A stretch of DNA of 64,000 nucleotides from Lenzites betulinus (lineage: Eukaryota > Basidiomycota > Agaricomycetes > Polyporales > Polyporaceae), in the NCBI GenBank assembly GCA_022264855.1, contig JABYQU010000057.1, positions 62,001-126,000 of the forward strand. The letters run 5' to 3'. Position 1 is the stretch's first letter. The number at the start of each line of letters is the position of its first letter. Shown here piece by piece: positions 9,663 through 20,200 of the stretch. A program made the translations under genes and the position numbers. The notes under the pieces were generated by a model. That model was not told the origin of the DNA. It did not search any database and was given only the letters and a program-made list of their open reading frames with translations.

Positions 9663-11330
9663 TCACTGCGAACCCGCACGCGAGTGGTGGCTCGCGACCT
9701 GCGCGACGGGGAGACCGGGAGGAGGGGGGTGTGGCGACGTTCGGCTCACATGGCTATGTCCTGGAGTATGTGCCGCGGGAGGGGGAGTGGGGATCAACCC
9801 CGGGGGTGGACCTGCCATCATGTAGACCGGAACGGCCTGTGCAGGAGCCTCGCGCTGCCGTGACGAGGATGAGGACGAGTCCGTGAGCGGGGGCTGATGA
9901 TTGTGCGCGGGGCTGGTCATCGGCGACTGGTAAACGTAAAGAGGCTGTGGCGGCGCGAAGTAGTAGCTGTACGACACCCCTTGCTGCCCCTGCCCGTGCG
10001 ACGACATGCCAGGCGACGTCATGAGCCCGGGCGACGTGACGAAGCTCGCAGGAGTGCGACCGTCGTGCGCGACCGCGATGCGTGCAGACGCCCCGTCCTC
10101 GCTGCGCAGACGGCGCGACGCGGGCCGTGCGGAGCCCAGCAAGTCGATGTCTTGGTGCGGCCCCACGCCGGTGTACCACGAGCCGCCCTGCTTCGCCTTC
10201 CCGGTGCACGCGCGGGGCTGCTTTGTGGGGTCGTAGTCGAGCGCTACGCGTGACGAGGTCCATGGGAGCGCCTTGAGCTCATGGACGAAGCCCTTGACAC
10301 GCGTGAGGTGCGCACTAAAGGAGTCGTCGGGCGGTGCGAACCGCACGGGCGAGTCCATCTTCGCGTAGTCGCTCGCCGGGTGTGGGCTCATCAGCACAGG
10401 GCTCGGCGTGGGGCGCAGGCGGGGGCTGCCCACTAGGATGGCCGAGTGGGGGTTCGACTGGGCGCTATGGCGCTGCGAGCGCACGCCGCTGACGGGCCGC
10501 GACGCATCCATGTACGACAGCTGCGAGGGCGACCTGGGGCTCGTGGGCACGCCGACTGCCTCGACATAATGAACGCTCTCCGGATGTTCGACGGTGACGC
10601 CTGGCTCGTCGTATGCAGGGAGGTAATGTGATGGGCCCGTCATCTGCTCCGTGCCCGGCGCGCCCTTTCTCGTCGCCTTGCGGTCGTACAGGTGGCTCTT
10701 GACCACTGCATGCGGAAGCTTGCGAAGGTGGGCGACGAACCCGCCCACGAACGTCTTCTTCTTCGGCAGGGGTTCAGGTTCTGGCTCGGGTGCTAACGAG
10801 ATGGGGTCGTAGAACGAATCGTGCTGGGGCTGCGCTTCCGGTCCCGAACCCCGCTGGTCGTCGTACTGGTGTTCGTGGTGCCCATGCCCTTGAGACTCGT
10901 ACTCGGGGATGTCCTGGTGCTGCTCGTCCTGGTAGGGGTTGTAGTTGTAGCCCTCTTCGCTCTGTCCCAGATCCCACTCCTCCGGCTCCGGGTCTGCAGG
11001 CCCACTCCTGTACGAGTGCGGATCCTCCCCTACCTCGGATGGAGACGGATAATGTGGGCGGAAGCTATCTGACATGCCACGAGACGGGGTGGGAGACGGC
11101 ACTGGGAGCGGCCGTGAGCCGGTGGTGGAGGGCGGGCCTGCGAACGGGGGCGGCGAAAGCATGCCATTGCCGTTGGAGACCCAGCTCGTCGTCTGGTTCG
11201 AGGGGCGGCTGTAGCGGGGTGTCCTGCGCGACGATGGCGGGTACCCGCTCGGGGGACGACCCTGAGAGGAATCGGGATAGAAGCTGTTATGTGGAGTGCC
11301 CTTGTACGCTCCGGAGTCGTAGTCAGACAT
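9663..11330 (-). CDS. Proline/serine-rich low-complexity protein
   Basis: A single exon of 555 codons starting at MSDYDSGAYKG. An in-frame upstream ATG at 11426 would add 32 residues, but that stretch looks like 5' leader. The protein is rich in Pro, Ser, Gln, His and Tyr. It has two short basic, apparently related segments, FVGGFVAHLRKLPHAVV (middle) and RVKGFVHELKALPW, which look like a repeated motif [FV]xxFVxxL+xLP. No signal peptide or membrane segment is visible. I do not recognise a family; a disordered scaffold or regulatory protein is the most that can be said. Confidence 0.7.
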   Translation of the reverse strand: MSDYDSGAYKGTPHNSFYPDSSQGRPPSGYPPSSRRTPRYSRPSNQTTSWVSNGNGMLSPPPFAGPPSTTGSRPLPVPSPTPSRGMSDSFRPHYPSPSEVGEDPHSYRSGPADPEPEEWDLGQSEEGYNYNPYQDEQHQDIPEYESQGHGHHEHQYDDQRGSGPEAQPQHDSFYDPISLAPEPEPEPLPKKKTFVGGFVAHLRKLPHAVVKSHLYDRKATRKGAPGTEQMTGPSHYLPAYDEPGVTVEHPESVHYVEAVGVPTSPRSPSQLSYMDASRPVSGVRSQRHSAQSNPHSAILVGSPRLRPTPSPVLMSPHPASDYAKMDSPVRFAPPDDSFSAHLTRVKGFVHELKALPWTSSRVALDYDPTKQPRACTGKAKQGGSWYTGVGPHQDIDLLGSARPASRRLRSEDGASARIAVAHDGRTPASFVTSPGLMTSPGMSSHGQGQQGVSYSYYFAPPQPLYVYQSPMTSPAHNHQPPLTDSSSSSSRQREAPAQAVPVYMMAGPPPGLIPTPPPAAHTPGHSHVSRTSPHPPPPGLPVAQVASHHSRAGSQ

Positions 11331-11885
11331 GGTGGAGAGAAGGCAAATCGCTCGGCGCAGCGCGAATGTCTGGCTGTAAGGGTTATGCCCGCCTGGGATG
11401 AGAATAGCCCAGTCCACGAGGGACAAACGAGGCCGCGGGTATTTTCTCGAAGGAGCCTGTGCATATGGCGGTCCGACATGTCAATCATAGACAGCCGTAG
11501 GGCTCGCACATTGGTGGAGGTGGCAAGTACTCACTGCGCTGCATTCGTCCACAAGCAACCCGTTGGCCACACCTTACCTGGGCGAGGCAAGCACATAGAA
11601 AACACGAGGCAGATCGGCATCCATGATTCCACGTTGTGGTCAGACTCAATGTGGTGGTCATACCGAAGAACACGCGTGCGACGGGCGAATGCGCCAAGTT
11701 AAAACGCCTGTATTATCAGATAAGATCACTTGAGTACCACTGCTGCGGCTATCTACTTCCCTATGGCGGCGGGGAATCTGGTTCTAGCCTGTGCATTGTA
11801 AACCTTCGCTTCGACCAAGCAAGCAAGCAAGCGGTCGGCGAGTTGGTTCTCGCTGTACTATGATAGACGGGGAGGGAGCAAAAAG
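11331..11885. other. Intergenic region, includes a short (AAGC)n run
   Basis: Upstream region of the proline-rich gene and downstream flank of tRNA-Pro. A run of AAGC units lies near 11816-11831. No gene is seen. Confidence 0.5.
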
Positions 11886-11964
11886 GGGCCCAACCGGGAA
11901 TTGAACCCGGGACCTCGCGCAATCGCGGCCCGAAGCGCGAATCATACGACTAGACCATTGGGCC
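11886..11964 (-). tRNA. tRNA-Pro(CGG) with a 7-nt intron
   Basis: The acceptor stem GGCCCAA/TTGGGCC, D-arm GTCTAGT, anticodon stem CGCGC/GCGCG, loop TTCGGG and T-arm (CCGGG TTCAATT CCCGG) are all complete on the minus strand. The anticodon CGG reads CCG codons. After position 37 there are 7 extra nucleotides before the stem closes, so this is an intron-bearing gene. A run of five T follows the 3' end, as expected for an RNA polymerase III terminator. Confidence 0.92.
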
Positions 11965-12162
11965 TCGCATCAACAGTCACAACGTTTGAGACTCACCCAT
12001 GCATAGTTTTCAACCCGAAGAAGACGGATCGTTATACCGGACGAGTAGGATGCCCCATGCGATACCATGCAGGAGCAAGCAAAAGCGAAGCAACTCAGCA
12101 GACGAAGAGCTGTAACGTGTATGTTTCAGGGCTCTGGACACGTATGAGGTCGGCTATTTATG

Positions 12163-12242
12163 GGCGAGATGGCCGAGCGGTCTAAGGCGCCAGACTAAGG
12201 ATCTGGTCCGAAAGGGCGTGGGTTCGAATCCCACTCTCGTCA
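12163..12242 (+). tRNA. tRNA-Leu(AAG)
   Basis: The acceptor stem GGCGAGA/TCTCGTC closes with one G-U pair. The D-arm with GGTCTAAGGC, anticodon stem CCAGA/TCTGG, loop CTAAGGA (anticodon AAG), long class II variable arm and T-arm GTGGG TTCGAAT CCCAC are complete. No intron. The AAG anticodon, deaminated to IAG, reads CUN codons. Confidence 0.93.
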
Positions 12243-12438
12243 AAACATTTTGCTTTTGCTGAAGCCGGATCACGTGTTGCTATTGTTTATCGCTGCGGGC
12301 ACTTTGGCGAGGCTAATACTGTCCGCTTCCTCGTTTCTCCTCTTCCATCTGTAGCCCGAATGCTTTGCTTCGCTGTCTTATCAACCGTACCGTCTGCTGT
12401 CACTCCCAATTTCTCGTAAATTATACTACCGCTGCTGA

Positions 12439-14905
12439 ATGGGACCCGGAGTAAAACCCAGACGAGATGGTGCCCCTAAAGAAGTCCCCCTACAAGCGCA
12501 GGTCGCTCGTCTTCGTGAAGAGCTCGAGATGAGCGTCATGAAGACAGCCCGGCTTCAGGAGCGCCTTCTGGCCACCATAAAAGAACTCGACGATCAACGT
12601 CTCGCGCACCTTCGCGAAATGAACATCGAGCGGCGCGCGAAGGAGACGCTCAGCAGAAAACTCGATGGCTACCTTGACGAGGTCAAGCGCGCGGAAAGAC
12701 ACAGGGACGACATGCGCGAGGTGGTCATGATATTGCTCGAGAAAAGTAGGTGCTGCTTCAAATCGGAACCGCGTGGGACGGACGCGAATTATCTCTGTCT
12801 TAGCACTCATGTCCTTATCCACGGTGAATGTACAGCTGAGAGCGGCAGCGACCTTTCCGCGTGGCCTAGCTCGCGAATAGCACTCCCCCATCCTCTCGGT
12901 TCGTCGACGTACTTCATACCCAATATTCCTCGCTCTCAAACGACTCGCTTTAGAGCCTTACGCCGGTTCTCATGTACACCAACCACACGAGAACCCCATC
13001 CCGGATAACATGGATGCAATACATGCCGCAACCGTCATGTTGTTGCAAAAGCAGCTAGATACCGAGAGGAAAGCACATTTACGCACCAAACAGGAAGCGG
13101 ATGCACAAACCCTCCGACTCGAGGCGATGATCGCGCGCCGAGACGCAGAGCTCCAAGCGTGCGCGGTCCACGACGCCCACAATGTGCTGCTCTCCTCGGC
13201 ACCGAGCGACGTCATCCCTTGCCGAACATGCAACCCCGCGAGTCGTACCGACGGACATAATCTGCACAGGCACACGAGTGCCCCATGTCCTGGCCATGCT
13301 TCTTCGTCTCGGGACGCAAGCGACAATGCTGTACTCACGCGCACGGCATCTCGCAACCGGGTGCTGGAGCGTGAAGTGGAGATGCTTCGACACAGCGTAC
13401 GTCGTGTCTACTGATGTTATTAGCCGTTTCGCTTACAGTATATGCAGGTAAATCATGCCGCACAGCGATCTCACTCGTCGGAAGCGAGCCGGGTCAAGAT
13501 CGCCAACGTCCAGCCTGCCGAAAAGCAACGCGTGTCAGTGCAGGTACAGACGGACTATCCTGCTCGCCCAGAACGGCACGTCGAAGACATTCCACCGAGT
13601 CCGGGTCTTCTCCCCCATACGATGTCCACGTCGCCTTCCCCGTATAACCTGACTCCACAGCGCCCTGGCACTCCTCCTCGGACGCGCTCTTATTTACCGC
13701 TGCCCTCAAACAAGTCTATGTCAGAACCAGATGGCGACAGAGGGCACCTACAGCACGATATCGATATTCTCTCCCTGAAAATTGAGGACTTTGTTGTAGA
13801 GCGTGCGGCAGTCAGGAGCATGGTCACCCGCTCACTTCCGAAGGTATGTGCTTATTCTCCTTGGGCATAATTCGGGGATGAAACTCATGTATATGGTATA
13901 CAGCCTTTGCCTGTTGAACCACTTCCCAATCCAGGCAGAGGAGGTATGGAGCCTGGACCGATCCCGGACGAAGTGGACGAATGGGCCAGGTAATACTCCA
14001 TTTCTCACATTGGCTATCGTGAGCTCATTCCAAACGTCAACGTCGTACTCGTCAGAGAGCGACAGGAATTGCATAGGCGGTTAGAGGCCACGATGCGCGA
14101 GCGCGAGCACCGGGAACAAGAGCTGCAAGCAGAAATAGCCTCCCTCCGCGCGGCCCTCCTCGAAACTCGCCGTGATCAAACTCCAAGCCCACCATTCCAG
14201 CTGCAAATTAAAGAGGGCATGGACTACCTGAAACCGGCGCCCGCGCTCTCACCCCGCGCTTCCCCCACACTCGTCCCAGAAGGCGTGCGCAAGTTGCCAA
14301 TGGAGGATGAGAATGTCGACGAAGAGCCGCACGTTGAGGCGCACGGGAGCCATCAACCCCTTAGTAGCGGCGAGTCCCCGCTGCACGGGGAGAGAGACGA
14401 GTTCGGCGAGCAGCCGATGGAGCTTGCGACACCATTGCTCAGCACAACGATTCTCTCGATATGCGTTGACGCCTGGCCGCTCCCGCCCACCACCCTCCCA
14501 GTCGACACACATACCTCACCCGAGCCGGAGGACCTTGACCCTACCGGCATCCCGCTCCCGACATCCCCTCCAACCTTCTCCCCGCCCGCCCCATCGTCTC
14601 CGGAGACACTCTCGCCTCTCCGCACGCCTCCTTCTATGACGCAACACACCCCCGCATCATCATCATCGTCCTCCTCAAGCCCCCCGCTCTACGTCGCGCC
14701 CCCACACAACAACATCCCTCCGGACCTCATCACGCGCATGGAGAGCGCCGCACAGGAGCGCGTCACGTCCATCGAGCGCGAAATCGCCGACGCCCAGCGC
14801 GAGCTCGCACACCGCGAGGCTTCCCTCGCGCGCCTGGCCACCGCGCTCGTTCCCCCTCAACCTCCCCAGCCACAGCCCGAGTCCGCGCGCGAGTCGGCGT
14901 GCTGA
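12439..14905 (+). CDS. Coiled-coil protein with Pro/Ser-rich C-terminal half
   Basis: Exons 12439-12745, 12954-13396, 13448-13843, 13904-13989 and 14056-14905 join in frame. The first intron (208 nt) is unusually long and may hide another small exon, and the third exon could start at 13439. Heptad-rich Glu/Arg/Leu stretches predict coiled coils at about residues 20-100 (QAQVARLREELEMSVMKT...), in exon 2 (LLQKQLDTERKAHLRTKQEA), early in the last exon (REREHREQELQAEIASLR) and near the C-terminus (SIEREIADAQRELAHREASL). Between the last two lies a long Pro/Ser/Thr region with a run of nine serines. A CxxC (PCRTC) occurs in exon 2. I do not recognise a family; a cytoskeletal or scaffolding role is only suggested by composition. 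Confidence 0.75.
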
Positions 14906-16406
14906 CCCTGCACACTGCACGCGCGCGTCGCCCGTGCAGGGCCGCGCTGATGCTGGAGCCAGATCCCGGGGGCAGACGCGTCTGTCGACTCCTTGGGTCC
15001 CGGACTGCTGCGCGCTCTGCGCGCCCCACCATCGCCGCGATGACACACGTCGCGCGCTTCCACCGCGCGGTGCGTACGGGGGGTGACGCGAGATCGCGCA
15101 GCGGCGTGCGCGTGCGCCCTGGGCTGCTCGCGCGTCGCGCGCTGACATCAGCGGATGATGTGCGGGGCGTGCCTATCGGGCTCGCGCTGCAGCCTGCAAA
15201 ACGGGGGATTGCTGCGATGCGATGCGCACCGCTTATGCGGGACGGACGGACGGTGGGACGGATGGGCTGTACCTCTGATGGTGCTGACCAGCCGCGGGTT
15301 GTTGCGCCTGGGAGTCTGGACTCTGGACTCTGGACTCTGGAGCGTAGACGTGCGCGAGAGTCCGACACTCCGACTCGTACGAAGGCCCGAGCCGTCCCAG
15401 GGGCTGATTGCATCCCCGGACTGTCATCGAAGATGCTGCCGTGCTCTGGTACGCCCGCGATGCCGACGCCCAACACGGAACAGTCATCCTCGCCTCCCCC
15501 TTTTTCCTTTTCACTATTCTTAAAGTTCCGATTGTTGTATGTATGCACTGATCTCGCGGTTGTCATGCTTTGGATAGGGTTGGACTGATCTCGGGCCCTG
15601 CTGTACGGCCCCATGTTGCCATTATTATAGTGCCATACTCATCTCAGGCTCTCGCTTCTTGTTTTCCTCTGTCACGGCATGCTGATACGCTGATCGTGTT
15701 TCCCGCCCCCGTCTCTCGCTTTGCCTCGGTCGCTCTCGTACGATATCGATCACCCTATCTGTCGCAGCGCCCTCGCGGGGCGTGTCATCAGATTCGTTAG
15801 CAATGCTATGTCCCTGCTCTGTTGAGTCGAGTCTGCTCAGTGCTTCGCCGCATCGTCTCGTATACCCGGGTCTTCCCAGCGTGTTCCTGTCAGAGATCTC
15901 TGCGACGCAGAAGGACGAGAACTGTTCAACACAATTGAGCTGTGAGCCGGCTAAGGCATAGCGAGTCGCGCGTCCAATGCGAAGCGGACTTCTCAGCCCA
16001 AGGCGGGGCAGCAATGCACGCTTTGCGGTGTGCGTGAGAGGGATCTGGGCACGGCATGATCAATGCCCAACGCGCGGGATCTCCCATATAGCGACCGGAC
16101 AGATCCACCGTCCGCGACAAGATCGCACTGGCGCGAACGTACTCGCCATCAGCGTCAGGGCTGAGGACAACAGATGCCCGCCAGGTGGCGGGGATTGGCG
16201 AGGGTCGATGTCATTAACGGAAGCCCGCCGGACTGGAGCTACTCGAGGGAAGGCGAAGGCCGGCGTCGCGCACGCATGGAAACGCGCTCCTCCCTGTTTA
16301 GCGTGGACGCGCGAACGATCCTGGCACTGGCAGATATGTCAGCGAGGATCCATGACGCATAGGGGGCCCGGTCGCATACATACCATTCCTAGTAGTATCA
16401 ATACAG
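14906..16406. other. Intergenic region with a short 7-bp tandem repeat
   Basis: 3' flanks of two convergent genes. CTGGACT is repeated about 3.7 times at 15316-15341. No coding chain is seen. Confidence 0.5.
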
Positions 16407-17277
16407 TCAGACCCGAGATGGCGGAACGTATATCGCGTTCAGGCCGCGCGTATTCGCCCACGGCCGGTGCGAACTCGGTGCGGAAGAGGGGACGACGTCG
16501 GCCGGGGGCGCGGGGACGCGGATGAGTTCTGGCTCCGCCTCCTTCGCCGCTTTCTTCTCCGCGGACGCCGCTCTTGAGACGGCAGGAGGCGTGTACGAAG
16601 CCACCTTGACCTTGCGCGTCTTCGGGTCGAGAGAGAGCACTTTGTGTGTCTGGTTCACCGGGTGGGCGGCCTGTGCGTCTGCGCTAGGGCCAGGTGTGCC
16701 AGCGCGCGAGGCGGCGGCGGAGAGCGTCGGGAATGCGCCCTCGGCGTTGCGCGCCTGTTGGATAGCGCGTTGTCGTTCCTCCTCCTCCTTGGCCAACGTC
16801 TCGTCGATTCGGGCCTCGAGCGTCTGTACGAGGCTGTCGCGGGCTGTGGGTGCGAGGAGTGCGTCGCCGCAGTGAGGGCAGGCGTAGTTCGGGAGGTTGA
16901 GCTCGCAGAGGATCAGCCCGCAAGCGCGACATATGGGCGTGTACGAGGACAGTCCATGCATTCGAGCTAGGAACAACATAGGTCACCCGAGAGAAGGTGG
17001 ATCGACGAGAGTCAAAAACACGCTACGTGTGGAATAGCGGGAAGTCGAACCGACCTTGGCAAAAGCAGCCGCCCTTGGGGTCCTTGTCGTGTCCCGAGGC
17101 CTTGCGGAGATCGTCGCGCAGCTTTTCGAGCCTGCGAACCTCTTTGCTCTTCGGGGGCGCATTCTCCTTCTGTTTCCCTTTCGATTTAGTGTTGGCGGGC
17201 GCAGCCTGAGATTGAGCTTTGGGCGGGAGCCTGTCTGACGGCAGGGAAGAGCCCTTCTTTGTCCAAGCGGTACGCAT
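16407..17277 (-). CDS. TRIP4/ASC-1-type C2HC5 zinc-finger protein (Rqt4-like)
   Basis: Two exons (17277-17055 and 16966-16407) give 260 residues. The core is a C2HC5 zinc finger spanning the intron: GGCFCQARMHGLSSYTPICR, then ACGLILCELNLPNYACPHCG. This is the hallmark of human TRIP4 (ASC-1) and yeast Rqt4. Those proteins are subunits of the RQT helicase complex, which splits collided ribosomes in cytoplasmic quality control, and TRIP4 also acts as a transcription coactivator. The N-terminus is Lys/Pro-rich (KGKQKENAPPKSKEVRRLEK). After the finger come a helical stretch (LVQTLEARIDETLAKEEEER) and a disordered tail containing LSLDPKTRKVKVASY. No ASCH domain is present, so the protein is the short fungal form. 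An intron in the 5' leader (acceptor directly before the ATG region) is likely. Confidence 0.85.
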
Positions 17278-20200
17278 CCTGTGGGTGCACTTCTCAGATA
17301 GCCCTCAATCCACATCATGAGCAACACGATGTTTACCTGGCCAGTTATCTCGATGTGCTGTTTGCACTGGGAACAAAGGAGGTGGACGGTGTGCACGAGG
17401 GCGATAAGTAACGCCCGATTGGGCGATCGCGATCAATGCGATCGGAGCGATCAGGCGCGTGCCCCGCAATGCGCCGCAGCGTCAACAACTCGTTCCACGC
17501 TCCCGCAGCTATGCTGTGCTACACAACGGCCAACACCACATGCTCCAAGTTCGTTCGTGGTTCGCGAGAGGACGGCACGCACGCTGGGACGGCCGTCTGA
17601 TCTGCGGGGATACGCGCGACGAGGACTGACGGCAAGCAGGAACGGAACGGCGCGCCAGCTCGTCGGACGTGCAGTCAGTCCGGCCGGCTTCTCGCGAGGA
17701 GACTGAGGAGAGAGGCGATGAACATCACGGCAGCGCTCTAGTACGTCTATCCACGGACGGCGCGCGGCGAAAACCTCCTTCCATGTCTGTCTTAGCGAAA
17801 ACCACATCCCCATGCTGCAAAATCACCCGTCACTGATTGCTGTACGCGCTGCGACACGGCCTGCACATCGATGCCATGTGGTACGCACTTCCTGCCACAG
17901 AACATCAGTCGCCGCATAGCGCTTACCACATCCATCATGAGACCGCACACTCCATCCACACCCGTTCCAGAACGCACACACGGCCGCGTAGTCCGCGCTG
18001 GATATTCGAAATCAAGGCTGGCACGCACATGCCGGATGAAGGTTCTAGCTTTTGCGCGCACAGGTCGCTCCGCTGCATGGCGCGGTAACGGCGATGGAGT
18101 ATCGCTCCCGCTGACTGCAGGCTCCTTGTATTCCGCTGACCCCGCCTCAAGAAGACCTCGGGGTGGCTGCGATTGGAATGATGGCGCGTCTGCTGATGGC
18201 AGCCCTGCCAGGACGCGTCCACGTCCTCCGAGGAGCCCAAAACCTCCCTGCCACTCGATCGGTCATCATTTCCCCTCGTCCACCCAGTCATTAATATTGA
18301 TGCCGACGCCGACGCCCTCGTTCCCCGAGGCCTCTGCCGGCGACACGGCGGTGCGCGCGCCGGACACCTCTGTCTTTGGGTTCTATCAGCCTCCGTGGCT
18401 TCCTTCCGGCAGCATCGGCGAAAAGCTAAGCGTTGATAGGTCAGGGTCGCAACACCTTAACAGACCCATGCGGCTCGGGCGCGGTCGCGCTAACTCCCCA
18501 GAGCTGGACCTCCCCGTCCGAAAAGGGGCCCTTGACCCGCCGTCAGCCCATGGCATGGCGACCACTACACGCCCGTGTGGGCCTGCGCAGGCCCTCGCGG
18601 CGTCTCCCGCACGCTGGGTCCCAACTAACGCCCCGTGTGCGTGCCTCGCCGCATCACCCGGATGCCAATTTTCCTCTGCATTTTGCTCCGATCACGCCTG
18701 CCGGAACGTCCATCGTGGGACGCTCCGCCAGCGCACGGAGCATGAGGTCAGAACGAACTCTACCAGCTCGCCCGCGGTCGCATGGCGGAGTCGGGGACAC
18801 GGGCCTCCACGCTAGCGTCGAGCTTTTTCATACATCCCGCGCGCAGCTTCTTGTATGGAGGCGGAATGCGGCGACGACCGCACGGAGACTGCCTTGAATG
18901 AACGGGTTCTAGCGCGCATATGTTTGACTTCTGTGCGTTTGAACGCCCGCGCGGTGGACGCCCGGACGCCTGCGCGCTCGTCCGTCCGTGCCTGGCCTCC
19001 GCACCGCCGTGGCCAGCGCACGACGTCGCTCCCAGGGGTGCCCAGGATGCGGACGGGAAAGCGCGTCAGAACGACGGCCGACGTCCGGCCGCGGCCAGAA
19101 TGAAAATCAGCGCGAGGCTGAGGCCGTATAGCATCCTAGTATCTCGCCCTGCGCGGCCATGAGGTCATCGAGCCGGCAGCATTAGGCGTCGCGCTCCCGG
19201 GGAAAATTTTGCGGGTGACTCGTAGGGGGCCCTGCGCAAGGCTGTTGCAAGACGCCTGGTCGGGTCGGGGACGGATGGAGGGCGGACGAAGCACGCACCG
19301 TACGCGCTAGACCCGGTGTGTACGCGGCTTGCTTTCATATGCTGCGCGGGGAGGAATGACATATGTTCATGAACTTTTGTAAGCCCGACGGGGAGAGAGT
19401 GACTGAGGCTCGCCTTTGTCAGCCCGACGGGGAGAGTACGACCGAGGCTCGTCGACCGCCGTAGTCCGGGGAGGCGTGTTAAGGTGTGTTCCCCGGTGTA
19501 TAGAACGCCTTCCGTGATGAGCGCCGCGCGCCCGGTGCGTCTGCGAACACGGAATACGAGGAGTGGCCCTCGATCGATGCTTCTCCGGTCCTCGTCAGCA
19601 ACGCGCCCCGAGGCCGAGGATGCTGGTAGATATACGAGCCTTGAGGCGTCGAGGACGCTCTGGCGAACAAGCCGTACTCTGCGCCCCTGCTTGCGGTAAC
19701 ACCGCCTTCACAACACCCGAAGGGTCGCTCGCAAGATGCATCCGCGACGCACACGGATGTGTCTCGAGAGACTGGTCTGGAGCCCTCCCACCACAACTTC
19801 GCGACGCCAGAGCCAACCTGAGACACATCCCGCCGCCCTGAGCCGAGGGCTATCATCGAAACGCGTCAGTCCCTGCTCAACGGCATCGCCCCCACGCCAT
19901 GTTCCTAGGTGCTCACCGTGCGCTGTTCCCAGACGTCGTTGGAGGCCACACGCTCATAGCCACCCTGTAATAGCTGTATCCTGCGCTGCGGACGGGTGGG
20001 TTCTCGCCGCCCGCCGTCGTTACCGGGCGTCGGACGCGTACCCGTGGTCGTCGGCTTTCCGCAGCCAGTGGAGGGCGTCGCAGCACCACACTTCGCGGGC
20101 GGGTGTGCCTGGTGATGCAGCAGTGGGGCGGGAAATGGAGGTGAGTGGTTCAATCGGACGGGTTGGACTGGTCGCAGCAGTTGTCTAGGGGTAGAGGTTG

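Noticed and set aside
11331..11426. Upstream in-frame ATG for the proline-rich protein
   Set aside because: The added 32 residues are unlike the rest, and MSDYDSG makes a more usual start; not excluded by sequence alone.
12746..12953. A small internal exon in the first intron of the coiled-coil gene
   Set aside because: One candidate frame with plausible acceptor hits a stop (GAATAG) unless a weak donor is used; the direct junction keeps frame, so the exon was left out.
17871..18815. A 314-codon open frame on the plus strand in the gene-poor region
   Set aside because: No domain, biased composition, overlapping open frames on the other strand and no splice continuation; long random frames are expected in GC-rich DNA.
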